Shown: piece by piece, positions 23,911 through 32,788 of the stretch
How the letters are laid out: the number at the start of each line of letters is the position of its first letter
Position numbering within the stretch: position 1 is the first letter of the stretch
NCBI GenBank assembly: GCA_050952085.1
Contig: JBMNKH010000006.1
Span: 1-41,851, forward strand
Source: DTU015 sp012837895
GTDB taxonomy: Bacteria; Bacillota; Sulfobacillia; Fermentithermobacillales; Fermentithermobacillaceae
DNA length: 41,851 nucleotides
Direction: 5' to 3'
Position numbers and translations under genes: made by a program
Notes under the pieces: model-generated
The model's database searches: none
What the model saw: only the letters and a program-made list of their open reading frames with translations
Told to the model about the DNA's origin: nothing

Positions 23911-25206
23911 ATGGCCAATCTGAGACAAGTCGCACAGTATGGACTTAATGCGCTGCTTAAGGCCGGTGCAGGCAAGGCCCAATGTGTTGTCACGTTTACT
24001 GATAAGCACGAAATGAACGTGGAACTGGGCGAATTCTCCTTGTTGAGGACCACTTTCGACACAAATATACGGCTAACTGCCATAAAAGACAACCGGAGAG
24101 GCTCAACCAGCATCAATAAGTCTGATAATGAATCAATAGACAAAGCAGCCAGTGATGTGCTCGCTATCGCAGCTGCATCTGCCCCCGACGAGGCGTTTGA
24201 CATTGCCGAAACCCAGCCGCCTGCTGAATTCACATCCGGAAGCGATTCGCCTGACCTGGATACTATGTACTCCAGTATGAAAAAACTGATCCACCAAGTG
24301 GAAGACAAGTACCCCAAGTTAGTACTTATGCAGGCGATCATTGATTTTACACGCTCCAGAAGCTGCTTTGTTAACTCAAACAATGTGGATTTCGTTACAA
24401 ACAAGGGTGTGTACAACTGTACCTTTATCTTCTCATCCAAGGATGAGGACAAAGTGTCGTCTTTCAACTATACGGGGTTCTCACTCAGGGATCTTGAAAA
24501 GGATTTGCTAGAATGCGGCTCCCTGGATATCCTCTTGAAGCAATCCACAGAGCAAATAGTGACAAGGCCCTTGGAAGGCAAATTTGTGGGAGACGTTATC
24601 ATAACCCCCGACTGCATGAACGACATGCTATATTTCATCTCAAGAGCGCTGAGCGACGGGCCCATGATATCAGGCACCAGTATCTATAAGGACAAACTCG
24701 GAGAGCAGATCGCCAGCCCCATGTTCACCTTGCATTCCCGGCCCGTATCAGACGAGATATGCAACGGCTACTTCGTGACTTCAGACGGGTACGCTGTACA
24801 AAACAGCACTATAATCGAATCCGGCGTGCTCAAGACTTACCTGCTCAGCTTGTACGGCTCCAGAAAAACAGGCTTGGACAGGGCAGTCAATATGGGTGGG
24901 GCATTTGTGATTGACCCGGGTGACACCCGGTTTGATGACATGATCAAGTCGGTCAAAAAAGGGATCCTGCTTGCCAGGTTCTCAGGCGGCTATCCCAGCG
25001 ACAACGGTGACTTCTCGGGAGTAGCAAAGAACAGTTACCTGATTGAAGACGGCCAGATCAAGTATCCTATAAGCGAATCTATGGTTTCAGGCAACTTTGT
25101 GGAGATGCTGAAAAACATCAAAGGGATATCAAGGGAAAGGATAGACTATGGGTTTTCTATACTGCCGTGGGTGCAAGTGTCCGGAATTACTGTGTCGGGC
25201 AAGTAG
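23911..25206 (+). CDS. tldE: TldE/PmbA-family subunit (pair 1), 431 aa
   Basis: This is the metal-free partner of the preceding TldD. It lacks HExxxH, as expected, and keeps the family layout: an N-terminal domain to about residue 120, then GDVIITPDCMNDML, GEQIASPMFTLHSRP, GYFVTSDGYAVQNSTIIESGVLKTYL and RFSGGYPSDNGDFSGVAKNSYLIEDG. GGAGGT lies eight bases before ATG 23911. The pair is followed by a strong terminator, so tldD-tldE form a two-gene operon. Confidence 0.9.
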   Translation: MANLRQVAQYGLNALLKAGAGKAQCVVTFTDKHEMNVELGEFSLLRTTFDTNIRLTAIKDNRRGSTSINKSDNESIDKAASDVLAIAAASAPDEAFDIAETQPPAEFTSGSDSPDLDTMYSSMKKLIHQVEDKYPKLVLMQAIIDFTRSRSCFVNSNNVDFVTNKGVYNCTFIFSSKDEDKVSSFNYTGFSLRDLEKDLLECGSLDILLKQSTEQIVTRPLEGKFVGDVIITPDCMNDMLYFISRALSDGPMISGTSIYKDKLGEQIASPMFTLHSRPVSDEICNGYFVTSDGYAVQNSTIIESGVLKTYLLSLYGSRKTGLDRAVNMGGAFVIDPGDTRFDDMIKSVKKGILLARFSGGYPSDNGDFSGVAKNSYLIEDGQIKYPISESMVSGNFVEMLKNIKGISRERIDYGFSILPWVQVSGITVSGK

Positions 25207-25243
25207 TTTCGCAAGGCAGTTTCCGGTAGGATTCTAGCGAATG

Positions 25244-25317
25244 AGCCAGCCGGCCGCTATGCTGAAACACATGGGATTATGCCGTGTGCTGACAGGATCC
25301 GGCGGCTGGCTTTTGTT
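25244..25317 (+). terminator. intrinsic terminator of tldDE pair 1
   Basis: AGCCAGCCG pairs with CGGCTGGC(T) around a 50-base structured loop that has its own ACAC/GTGT pairing, and is followed directly by TTTTGTTTG. It lies about 40 bases after the tldE stop. Confidence 0.7.
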
Positions 25318-25377
25318 TGTCGGGACAGCCTGCGTAGGACAGGTATGTATAGTATACTGAACTTGAATGTCATAAAA

Positions 25378-25390
25378 TCCGTAACACGGA
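25378..25390. promoter_or_regulatory. dyad upstream of dapB
   Basis: TCCGT-AAC-ACGGA is a perfect palindrome 28 bases before the dapB start. It could be an operator or a small RNA hairpin. No lysine riboswitch consensus is present in the roughly 100-base leader, and I could not place a convincing promoter. Confidence 0.35.
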
Positions 25391-25417
25391 ATACATAATC
25401 ACCGGAGGTGGACCATT

Positions 25418-26200
25418 GTGAAAATATTGCTGCACGGATGTAACGGGCGAATGGGGCGTGTCGTAACCAGGCTGGTTGAAGAGTCCGGCACCCCTGAAAT
25501 GAAGATCGTGTGCGGGGTTGACCTAAATCCCGGCAAGTTCGACAACGATTATCCTGTGTTTGCTTCTCTTAGCGAAGTTCCACTGGACATCAAACCCGAC
25601 GTAGTGATTGACTTCTCTCATCCTGGTTCCGTTGAGAGCCTCTTGGATTTCGGGTTGACCAGAAACACTCCGTTGGTGATATGTACTTCCGGTATTTCAG
25701 GCGAACAGCAGCAGAAGATTTCAGCTGCAGCACAAGAAATACCGGTGCTGATGTCAGCAAACATGTCCGTGGGCATAAACCTAGTGCTCTCACTGGTGGC
25801 CCAGGCAGCACAGGTGCTTGGAAGCACATTTGACATCGAAATCGTTGAAAAACACCATAACCAGAAGGTTGACGCCCCAAGCGGAACCGCTATGATGATT
25901 GCCAATGCGATGAACGCGGCTCTGGGCAACGATATGGAATATATATACGGAAGACACGGTGAAGACGAAAGCACCAAGAGGAAGCCAAGCCAGATAGGCA
26001 TCCATGCAGTACGCGGTGGAACCATTGTGGGAGAACACGATACTATCTTCGCGGGACAAGGCGAAATAGTTGAGATAAAGCACACCGCTCTGTCAAGGGA
26101 CATATTTGGATACGGCGCACTTGAGGCTGCTAAGTTCTTGCTGGACAAGACCCCGGGGCTTTACAGCATGAAAGATGTGATAGAAAGCAAGAATTCTTAG
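25418..26200 (+). CDS. dapB: 4-hydroxy-tetrahydrodipicolinate reductase, 260 aa
   Basis: This enzyme uses NAD(P)H to make tetrahydrodipicolinate in the lysine and diaminopimelate pathway. The nucleotide loop GCNGRMGR is at the N-terminus and the substrate motif EKHHNQKVDAPSGTA near residue 150 is complete, followed by IHAVRGGTIVGEH. Length is typical. The start is GTG 25418, with GGAGGTG nine bases upstream. Other dap genes are absent from the window; it stands alone between two TldD/TldE operons. Confidence 0.96.
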   Translation: MKILLHGCNGRMGRVVTRLVEESGTPEMKIVCGVDLNPGKFDNDYPVFASLSEVPLDIKPDVVIDFSHPGSVESLLDFGLTRNTPLVICTSGISGEQQQKISAAAQEIPVLMSANMSVGINLVLSLVAQAAQVLGSTFDIEIVEKHHNQKVDAPSGTAMMIANAMNAALGNDMEYIYGRHGEDESTKRKPSQIGIHAVRGGTIVGEHDTIFAGQGEIVEIKHTALSRDIFGYGALEAAKFLLDKTPGLYSMKDVIESKNS

Positions 26201-26420
26201 GCCTTCCCCCGGGAAACTCCGGTGGCCGCCAAGGTTTGAATTGCCAAGTTGAAGATGGCGGCGCCATGGCTAAGAGTACAAAGTAACAGGGACGCTCCTG
26301 GGTGTTTTGTCCAGGGCCACCGTTGAATATACCCAGCCCTGCAACCAACATCTGGGAGCATCCCTGCATCCCATCTGGATTTCATCTCCTTTTGCGGGAT
26401 GAAACATTTGGCCTGGCGTT

Positions 26421-27701
26421 TTACCCCGTGGTTATTACAACGTCGTCTAAAGCTACATAAGGATAGCTAGCGCCACGGGTAGATTTGGTCTCTTTGCTGA
26501 AGCCAATCAAGTGATCCTTGAAGTGCTTGAATGAATTCATGGAAAACATGCAGTTCTTTACCCTGCCTGCGATTTCGCCGTTCACAATTTTCAGGCCAAG
26601 GGCAATGGTGCCGGATACGTTGCCGCTAAACGGGTTGCCTGTCCAGGCACCCATTGTGCTGAAGATGATTACCCCAAGGTCAATGCCGGCGATCAATCCC
26701 TCCAAGGACCGGTCTCCTGGCAGCAGGATCACCCTGTGAGGCTCTGGTCCTCGGCCACTGCCGTTACCGGTTGATTTGGTGCCCAACTGTTTTGCCGTCT
26801 CAAGATCAGCCAATATGGTCGTTGGCACTCCCTGATCTATAAGAACGTTTCTCTGAGTGGGAACCCCTTCGCGATCGAAGGGAGCGCTCGACACTTCCCT
26901 GGGTAATGTCCCGTCATCAATCAAAGTAACCCTGGGATCAAGGAGTTGCTGGCCTATCTTCTCCTCAAGGGGAGATATGCCCCGGGTAACAGCTTTGCCG
27001 TTGAGAGAAGCGATAAACGGGCGGGTGAGATGCCCGACTTCACCAGGGGCAAAGATCACAGGGTAACTTCCGGTTGTCATGCCCACGGTCTGCTTAGACC
27101 ACTCAAACAGGCGGATCACTTCTCGCTTGAGGTCCTCGTAGTCAATATCATTTGCCCATGAAGACCTGTATTCCCCAAACCAGAGGAAATCATCGCCCTG
27201 GATATACTGGGCTCCAAGGCCAGCACTGACTACCGTCTTCATATATTTCCCGGAAAAACCATTGCTGTTATCCAAACTCACTTCCACTACCTGTGCCCTT
27301 ACAGATGACGATGCACGTATTTTGGGTTCAACCTTCAGGATGGACTGCATGAGATCATCGCCAATTTCTATCATTTCCGGGAAATCCATCTCTGGAACCT
27401 CAGGATTCGCTAGCTCTATATCCTCATACCCGGCCAGGCCAGGAAACCCGTAGTCAACACCGGTTCCGTACTCGGAGAGTTCAAGGGCGTTCTCAAGCAA
27501 GTCTGCTTCGGAACCAGGCTTGGTGCCTGTAGCTGTACTAAGCTTTCCAGACTTGATTACCCTTACAGTCTTTAGGTCGAGACTGCTCTCGCTGGTACCT
27601 TCGAACATACTGTTCTGGAACGTAGCACCCCAGGAGCGGGTTACCCTACGGTGGAGTTCTGCTTGAGAGTTGTCAGGAAGGTTCTTGAAGATTCGGGCCA
27701 T
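26421..27701 (-). CDS. tldE: TldE/PmbA-family subunit (pair 2), 426 aa
   Basis: The HExxxH motif is absent. Family features include EEKIGQQLLDPRVTLIDDGTLP, FDREGVPTQRNVLIDQGV and a late NPFSGNVSGTIALGLKIVNGEI. It diverges strongly from the pair-1 TldE, so this is not a recent duplication. The start ATG 27701 shares its A with the TGA of the upstream tldD (TGATG), indicating coupling; GTG 27704 is an alternative. It converges with dapB. The 220-base gap between them holds no clear terminator. Confidence 0.88.
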   Translation of the reverse strand: MARIFKNLPDNSQAELHRRVTRSWGATFQNSMFEGTSESSLDLKTVRVIKSGKLSTATGTKPGSEADLLENALELSEYGTGVDYGFPGLAGYEDIELANPEVPEMDFPEMIEIGDDLMQSILKVEPKIRASSSVRAQVVEVSLDNSNGFSGKYMKTVVSAGLGAQYIQGDDFLWFGEYRSSWANDIDYEDLKREVIRLFEWSKQTVGMTTGSYPVIFAPGEVGHLTRPFIASLNGKAVTRGISPLEEKIGQQLLDPRVTLIDDGTLPREVSSAPFDREGVPTQRNVLIDQGVPTTILADLETAKQLGTKSTGNGSGRGPEPHRVILLPGDRSLEGLIAGIDLGVIIFSTMGAWTGNPFSGNVSGTIALGLKIVNGEIAGRVKNCMFSMNSFKHFKDHLIGFSKETKSTRGASYPYVALDDVVITTG

Positions 27702-29077
27702 CACTTAGCACCTCCCACAATCACGTTTTGAATCCTTATCGACGGGCACAAGCCGCTTGTAGGAAGGGGCATTTGTCCTCCCTTGCCACAACCGCCTGCA
27801 CCATCCCGTGCCGCGAGATCGTTGCCAATCATGTCTATGTTCATGAGCGTTGTGAACACGTTGCCCATGAGTTTGACATCTTTCACCAGCTCAGCCAGTT
27901 TGCCGTCGCGGATCATGAAACCGTGGCCGGCCATGAAGTTGAACATCTCGCCGTTGGTCTGCCCGCCTCCGGACCCGACTGCGTAGAGGCCAAGTTTGAT
28001 GTCTTTGATCATATCTTCAAGGGTGGCGTCCCCTGGGGCAATGCAAGTATTCCTCATGCGCACAAGAGGCGGGAACGTGTAGTTGAGGGCGCGGGCATTG
28101 CCTGTGAGCTCCTCACCCATAATCCCGGCAGTCTCCCGTGAATGCAGTCGCCCAACCAGGACACCATCTTTCACAAGATAAGCACGTCTCGTGGGAACGC
28201 CTTCGTCGTCATACTTGAGGTACCCGCGGTTCTTCGGATACTCGCCTGTATCGTAAATGGCCAGGATGTCCCTGCCTAAGACCCTGCCCAAGGTCATAGT
28301 TTTGGCCAATTGCGGGTTCTTATACGCATTATCAGCTTCGCTGAGATGGCCGAAAGCTTCATGTACAAACAGCCCGGCCAACGCAGGATCGCACACAACA
28401 GGATATACACCTGCCTTAACCTGAGGAGCATCGAGCAGCTGAATAGCTAAGCTGCACGCTTCCCCGAGTTCATCATAGGCGTCAAGCATACAGTCGAACC
28501 CTATGGAACTGCCCCGCCCGATCCGCTTGACGACTGTGGTCATTCCCCTCCGTGCTGTAGCTGCCAGGTTAGAACCTATGTCCAGCTTTTCCTGTTTGAT
28601 GTATGTACCTTCGCTGTTGGCGAAATAGACAGTGCTAATCCTTTCATTGTAGATAATCTGAGCTGCGGTTATTGCTTTATCGTATCCGAGAATGAAATCA
28701 AGGTAACTGCCAATGATCCTTAGTTTTTCGCTAAGGCTGACGCCCCGCGGGTCCAAAGTGTACTCAGGAACATACTCGTCTTCTATTACAGGCGCAGGGG
28801 CAAGTTTGCTTTCCAATCCCAACCTGCCGCCGGCAAGTTTGGCCTGTTTAACAGCAGACTTTACTGCACTCTCAAGCTCATCCAGGTTGTTGAAACATGC
28901 GAACCCCCAACCGCCTTTGTGCAAAGCCCTGACATTTCCGCCATAGGGGGTGTCCCTGGTAATCGTGTCCAGGCTTTTACCCTGATAACTGATGGAAAGG
29001 AGTTCGCTTTCTTCAAACCGGATTTCGCAGTAGTCAACATCTGCAAGTTTGAGAGCATTTCTTAGCAGGTCCTTCAT
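27701..29077 (-). CDS. tldD: TldD-family metalloprotease subunit (pair 2), 458 aa
   Basis: The metal motif HEAFGH is at residues 239-244 (LFVHEAFGHLSEAD). Further family blocks are YDDEGVPTRRAYLVKDGVL, ETAGIMGEELTGNARAL and the C-terminal GAGGCGKGGQMPLPTSGLCPSIR with cysteines. Length is normal. GAGGTG lies about 12 bases before ATG 29077, a long spacing. With the overlapping tldE gene it forms the second TldD/TldE operon in this 7-kb stretch. Confidence 0.9.
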   Translation of the reverse strand: MKDLLRNALKLADVDYCEIRFEESELLSISYQGKSLDTITRDTPYGGNVRALHKGGWGFACFNNLDELESAVKSAVKQAKLAGGRLGLESKLAPAPVIEDEYVPEYTLDPRGVSLSEKLRIIGSYLDFILGYDKAITAAQIIYNERISTVYFANSEGTYIKQEKLDIGSNLAATARRGMTTVVKRIGRGSSIGFDCMLDAYDELGEACSLAIQLLDAPQVKAGVYPVVCDPALAGLFVHEAFGHLSEADNAYKNPQLAKTMTLGRVLGRDILAIYDTGEYPKNRGYLKYDDEGVPTRRAYLVKDGVLVGRLHSRETAGIMGEELTGNARALNYTFPPLVRMRNTCIAPGDATLEDMIKDIKLGLYAVGSGGGQTNGEMFNFMAGHGFMIRDGKLAELVKDVKLMGNVFTTLMNIDMIGNDLAARDGAGGCGKGGQMPLPTSGLCPSIRIQNVIVGGAK

Positions 29078-29263
29078 ACAGAAAAGTCACCTCTTTCCCG
29101 GTTTTCCCTGTTTTCATGTTTTTCCAACATTGCCCTATTTGTCCCTTCTGCAAGCTCTCTCGCAGCTCCTTCCTTCGTGACACGAAAAACCTTGTGATAA
29201 AGGGATAGCACCTGACGCTGGCGAAAAGTGGTCCAAACCAAGATAATGAGGAGCGGTTCTTAC

Positions 29264-31807
29264 ATGAATCCATATGATTACGAGAGACTAGGTGTATTCT
29301 ACCTTGGCCGGCCTTACGATTTGGCCGCGAGGAAGCCCCTGGACGGGCTCGTGTTGTACGATTCCAGGGATCTGGTTACCCACGGGGTGTGCGTGGGGAT
29401 GACAGGAAGCGGCAAGACCGGGTTATGCATTGCCCTTCTGGAAGAAGCTGCAATAGACGGCATCCCGGCAATAATCATCGATCCGAAAGGAGACATGCCG
29501 AACCTGCTGCTTACTTTCCCCAACCTTGAGCCTCAGGATTTCCGGCCGTGGATAAACGAAGATGACGCGCGGAAGAATAACCTTTCGCCTGACGAGTACG
29601 CAGCGGCCCAAGCAACCCTCTGGAGGGAAGGCCTGGCCGCCTGGGGTCAGGACGGTGAACGCATCAGGCGCCTGAAGCACTCTGCCGGATTCACCATATA
29701 CACTCCTGGGAGCACTGCCGGGGTCCCGGTCTCCATCCTAAGATCCTTTTCGGCTCCTCCAAGGGAAATAATACAAGACACAGAACTGCTCTCTGAAAGG
29801 GTCACTGGGACTACAAGCAGCTTGCTGGGGCTGATCGGGCTTACAGCCGACCCTGTCCAGAGCCGGGAACACATACTGGTATCAAATATACTGTTCACTG
29901 CGTGGCAACATGGCATTGACCTGGATCTACCTACTCTTATACATCAGATCAGCGAACCGCCGTTTGACCAGATAGGCGTGATGAGCCTTGAGTCCTTCTT
30001 CCCCGCAGGCGAGCGTTTCAAACTGGCAATGCGGTTTAACAGCCTCCTTGCTGCGCCCGGATTTGCCCCTTGGATGCAGGGGGAGTCGTTGGACATAGAT
30101 AACATCTTGTACACCTCTGCCGGGAAGCCCAGGATTTCCATATTCTCAATAGCTCACCTGAGCGACGCAGAAAGGATGTTCTTTGTATCGCTACTGCTCA
30201 ACGAAGTGCTAAGCTGGACCAGGGTTCAGCCTGGCACAACCAGTCTAAGGGCAATACTGTACATGGACGAAATCGCCGGGTACTTCCCGCCTGTTGCCAA
30301 TCCCCCGTCTAAAGCGCCACTCCTCGCCCTGCTCAAACAGGCACGGGCATTTGGTTTGGGCGTACTGCTTACCACCCAGAACCCGGTGGACCTTGACTAC
30401 AAGGGACTGTCAAACGCAGGAACCTGGTTTATTGGCAGGCTTCAAACAGAGCGTGACAAAATGCGTGTGCTGGATGGGCTGGAAGGAGCGGCCGTCACCC
30501 AGGGAATGGAGTTTAACAGGCGTGACATGGACAAAATCCTCTCTGGTTTGGGCAAAAGAGTGTTCCTGATGAACAACGTTCACGATGACAGGCCGGTAAT
30601 TTTCGAAACCAGATGGGTAATGTCGTACCTCAGGGGACCCCTCACCGGAGACCAGATATCCCGCCTGGCAGACACCCATGCGAAACATATCCCTGAACGT
30701 ATTCCTGTAACAGACACTGTGCCTCACAGCGTCACCGCCCCCGGCGCAGGAACTGTGTTCCGCAACGTCGCCATGCCAGGCGCAACAACTGTACCTAGCA
30801 GCGTCGCCATACCCCTAACAGGCACTGCGCCTAGCACTGGCCCTCTTGCCTCTACAAGCTGTGACATCCCGGTTCTACCCCCTGACATAAAGCAGTGTTT
30901 TCTTCCTATAGGGGGAAGTGCAAGAGATAACCGGTTTGTGTACATGCCCATGATCCTGGGCAGCGCACAAGTGGCCTTCAGGGATACAAAAAGCAAGACA
31001 GACATGGCCAAGACTTACCTTTTAGCCGCGCCTTTTTCAGCCGACCCCCATGGCGTCGAATGGGATGAGGCAATGGAGCTTGATGTTGCCATCTCAGACC
31101 TTGAAAGCTCGCCGGTACCAGGAATACCCTTCGCTTCAGTTCCCGCGCAGGCAGGGGTTGCTAAGAACTACACCTCATGGAGAAGGGAGTTTGCCGACTG
31201 GTTGTACCGGACACAGCGGCTGGAACTTCTGGTGAGCCCTACACTAAAGGAATACTCCCTGCCGGGTGAATCAGAACGCGATTTCCGCCTCCGTCTTGAC
31301 AAGCAGTTCCGGGAGAAAAGGGACAAAGCCCTGGATGCACTCCGCAAGAAATACGCTGCTAAAATTGAGGCGGCTGAGGCAAGACTCAGGAGTGCAGAAG
31401 ACGCGGTAGAAAGACAGAAAGTCCAAGCCAAGCAGCAGCAAATGCAAACAGCTATCTCCATGGGTGCTACCCTGTTGACCGCCCTCCTGGGTAACAAAAA
31501 AATAAGCCAGTCAACTATAGGCAGGGCTACCACCACTGCAAGGAGTGCAAGCAGGTATTCCCGGCACCAGCAGGAGGTAGAGCGCCGGGAGCAAACAGCA
31601 GAAAGATACAGAGAACAGCTCCTGGCGCTGGAAGATGAATTGCATCAGGAAACTGCTGGGTTGATTGAAAAGCTCAACCCGTCGAACGAATCGTTTGAAC
31701 CGTATGTTATCCGGCCTTACAAGAAGGACATTTCAGTGAACCAGCTGATGCTGGTATGGGTTCCTGTGCGCCAGTTTATTGCAACAGCTGTCCCCGGGTT
31801 GACATAA
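29264..31807 (+). CDS. HerA/VirB4-like P-loop ATPase, 847 aa
   Basis: Walker A GMTGSGKT (45-52) and Walker B ILYMDEIAGY (Asp335, Glu336) are followed by a sensor-like LLTTQNPVD and SNAGTWFIGRLQTERDK, as in HerA/FtsK-superfamily ATPases that move DNA or proteins. Residues 490-525 hold three 12-residue repeats starting VTAPGAGTV, VAMPGATTV and VAIPLTGTA. The C-terminal half has long charged, Gln-rich coiled coils (about 685-730 and 765-805). ATG 29264 has GAGGAG ten bases upstream; in-frame GTG 29228 and ATG 29246 are less supported. No nuclease or phage genes adjoin it. Role unknown. Confidence 0.8.
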   Translation: MNPYDYERLGVFYLGRPYDLAARKPLDGLVLYDSRDLVTHGVCVGMTGSGKTGLCIALLEEAAIDGIPAIIIDPKGDMPNLLLTFPNLEPQDFRPWINEDDARKNNLSPDEYAAAQATLWREGLAAWGQDGERIRRLKHSAGFTIYTPGSTAGVPVSILRSFSAPPREIIQDTELLSERVTGTTSSLLGLIGLTADPVQSREHILVSNILFTAWQHGIDLDLPTLIHQISEPPFDQIGVMSLESFFPAGERFKLAMRFNSLLAAPGFAPWMQGESLDIDNILYTSAGKPRISIFSIAHLSDAERMFFVSLLLNEVLSWTRVQPGTTSLRAILYMDEIAGYFPPVANPPSKAPLLALLKQARAFGLGVLLTTQNPVDLDYKGLSNAGTWFIGRLQTERDKMRVLDGLEGAAVTQGMEFNRRDMDKILSGLGKRVFLMNNVHDDRPVIFETRWVMSYLRGPLTGDQISRLADTHAKHIPERIPVTDTVPHSVTAPGAGTVFRNVAMPGATTVPSSVAIPLTGTAPSTGPLASTSCDIPVLPPDIKQCFLPIGGSARDNRFVYMPMILGSAQVAFRDTKSKTDMAKTYLLAAPFSADPHGVEWDEAMELDVAISDLESSPVPGIPFASVPAQAGVAKNYTSWRREFADWLYRTQRLELLVSPTLKEYSLPGESERDFRLRLDKQFREKRDKALDALRKKYAAKIEAAEARLRSAEDAVERQKVQAKQQQMQTAISMGATLLTALLGNKKISQSTIGRATTTARSASRYSRHQQEVERREQTAERYREQLLALEDELHQETAGLIEKLNPSNESFEPYVIRPYKKDISVNQLMLVWVPVRQFIATAVPGLT

Positions 31808-31897
31808 GTGAGATAATGGAGGTTAGTGTTGCACCGGAAGTTTTGGGGTTCGGAGCAATATGGAACACAGACACTTTGAGAGGGAAGTGATTCCAGC

Positions 31898-32674
31898 ATG
31901 GTTTCCAGAGCAAAAACAATGGCAATAATGGTAGCATTGAGCCTTGTAGTAGTCGTATCCATGGGGGCGGTTGAAGCACGGCTGCTTCAGGACCATTTCC
32001 TCAATTCTGCAATTGAACAGGTCAAGAACAGCGCCGAGCAGCTGGCCGGTGCAGTGGTTGAACTGGATGCACCCGCCGGGGACAGTGAAACTTGCCGTGA
32101 AGTGGCAGCCTGGATTTACTACAATACAGGAATGCGTGTGCTCATAACAGATTCTGACAGCACTGTAGTTGTAGATTCATCATTGGAACACTCACTTGCA
32201 GGAGAGAGCCTTGAATCAGAGGTGCTCAAGTCAACAATTACAACCGGCGAGACCAACTCGTTTGATTTGCCACAGGCTGGGCAAGACCAGGTGGCAATAT
32301 CGGTGCCGTGGCGGTCAGGCGGTGACATTTCAGGTTCCTTGATCATGGTAGGCCCGCTGAAATCTCTAGCCCGTGACGCAACGGATCAGATCAAGCCGTT
32401 CATCTTGAAATCAGCTTTGGGCGGGGTGCTGATTGCCCTAGTAGGTTCTCCGGTGCTTTCACCTGCTTTAACAAGAGGGTCTTCGTCGAAAGACCAGCGT
32501 ATGGCTGCAAGTGACGAAGCGGGCGATCAAACAGAAGAAGCCGGAGATATATGCACTGAAACATGCGACGCTATGGGAGAGGTCAACGAAGATACCGGTT
32601 CGCCCGGCAATGGTTCACCCTGCAGCGAAGAAAAAGATGGAGCCGGGGAACCGGCGGACACAGAAGGCCAATAA
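31898..32674 (+). CDS. membrane sensor-like protein without kinase domain, 258 aa
   Basis: An N-terminal helix (about 8-25), an extracytoplasmic domain of about 135 residues (EQLAGAVVELD, YYNTGMRVLITDSDSTVVVDSS, like the dCache/PAS-type sensor of histidine kinases) and a second helix (about 165-185) are visible. The sensor is followed by a 65-residue acidic, Ser/Gly/Glu-rich tail instead of HAMP, DHp and ATPase domains. No kinase remnant is readable in other frames downstream. It could be a truncated kinase or a stand-alone partner of the ATPase encoded 90 bases upstream. Confidence 0.65.
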   Translation: MVSRAKTMAIMVALSLVVVVSMGAVEARLLQDHFLNSAIEQVKNSAEQLAGAVVELDAPAGDSETCREVAAWIYYNTGMRVLITDSDSTVVVDSSLEHSLAGESLESEVLKSTITTGETNSFDLPQAGQDQVAISVPWRSGGDISGSLIMVGPLKSLARDATDQIKPFILKSALGGVLIALVGSPVLSPALTRGSSSKDQRMAASDEAGDQTEEAGDICTETCDAMGEVNEDTGSPGNGSPCSEEKDGAGEPADTEGQ

Positions 32675-32788
32675 TAGGCGAGTACTACACGCTAACAAGA
32701 ACTGGTAAGAACCATTTGAAACAATGATAGATTACTGGAGAAACCGGCAGGGCTGGGGTAGAACAGCATGGCGATTCAGAATAGCGGA

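Noticed and set aside
25320..25417. Lysine riboswitch before dapB
   Set aside because: The leader is under 100 bases and shows none of the lysine aptamer's conserved segments.
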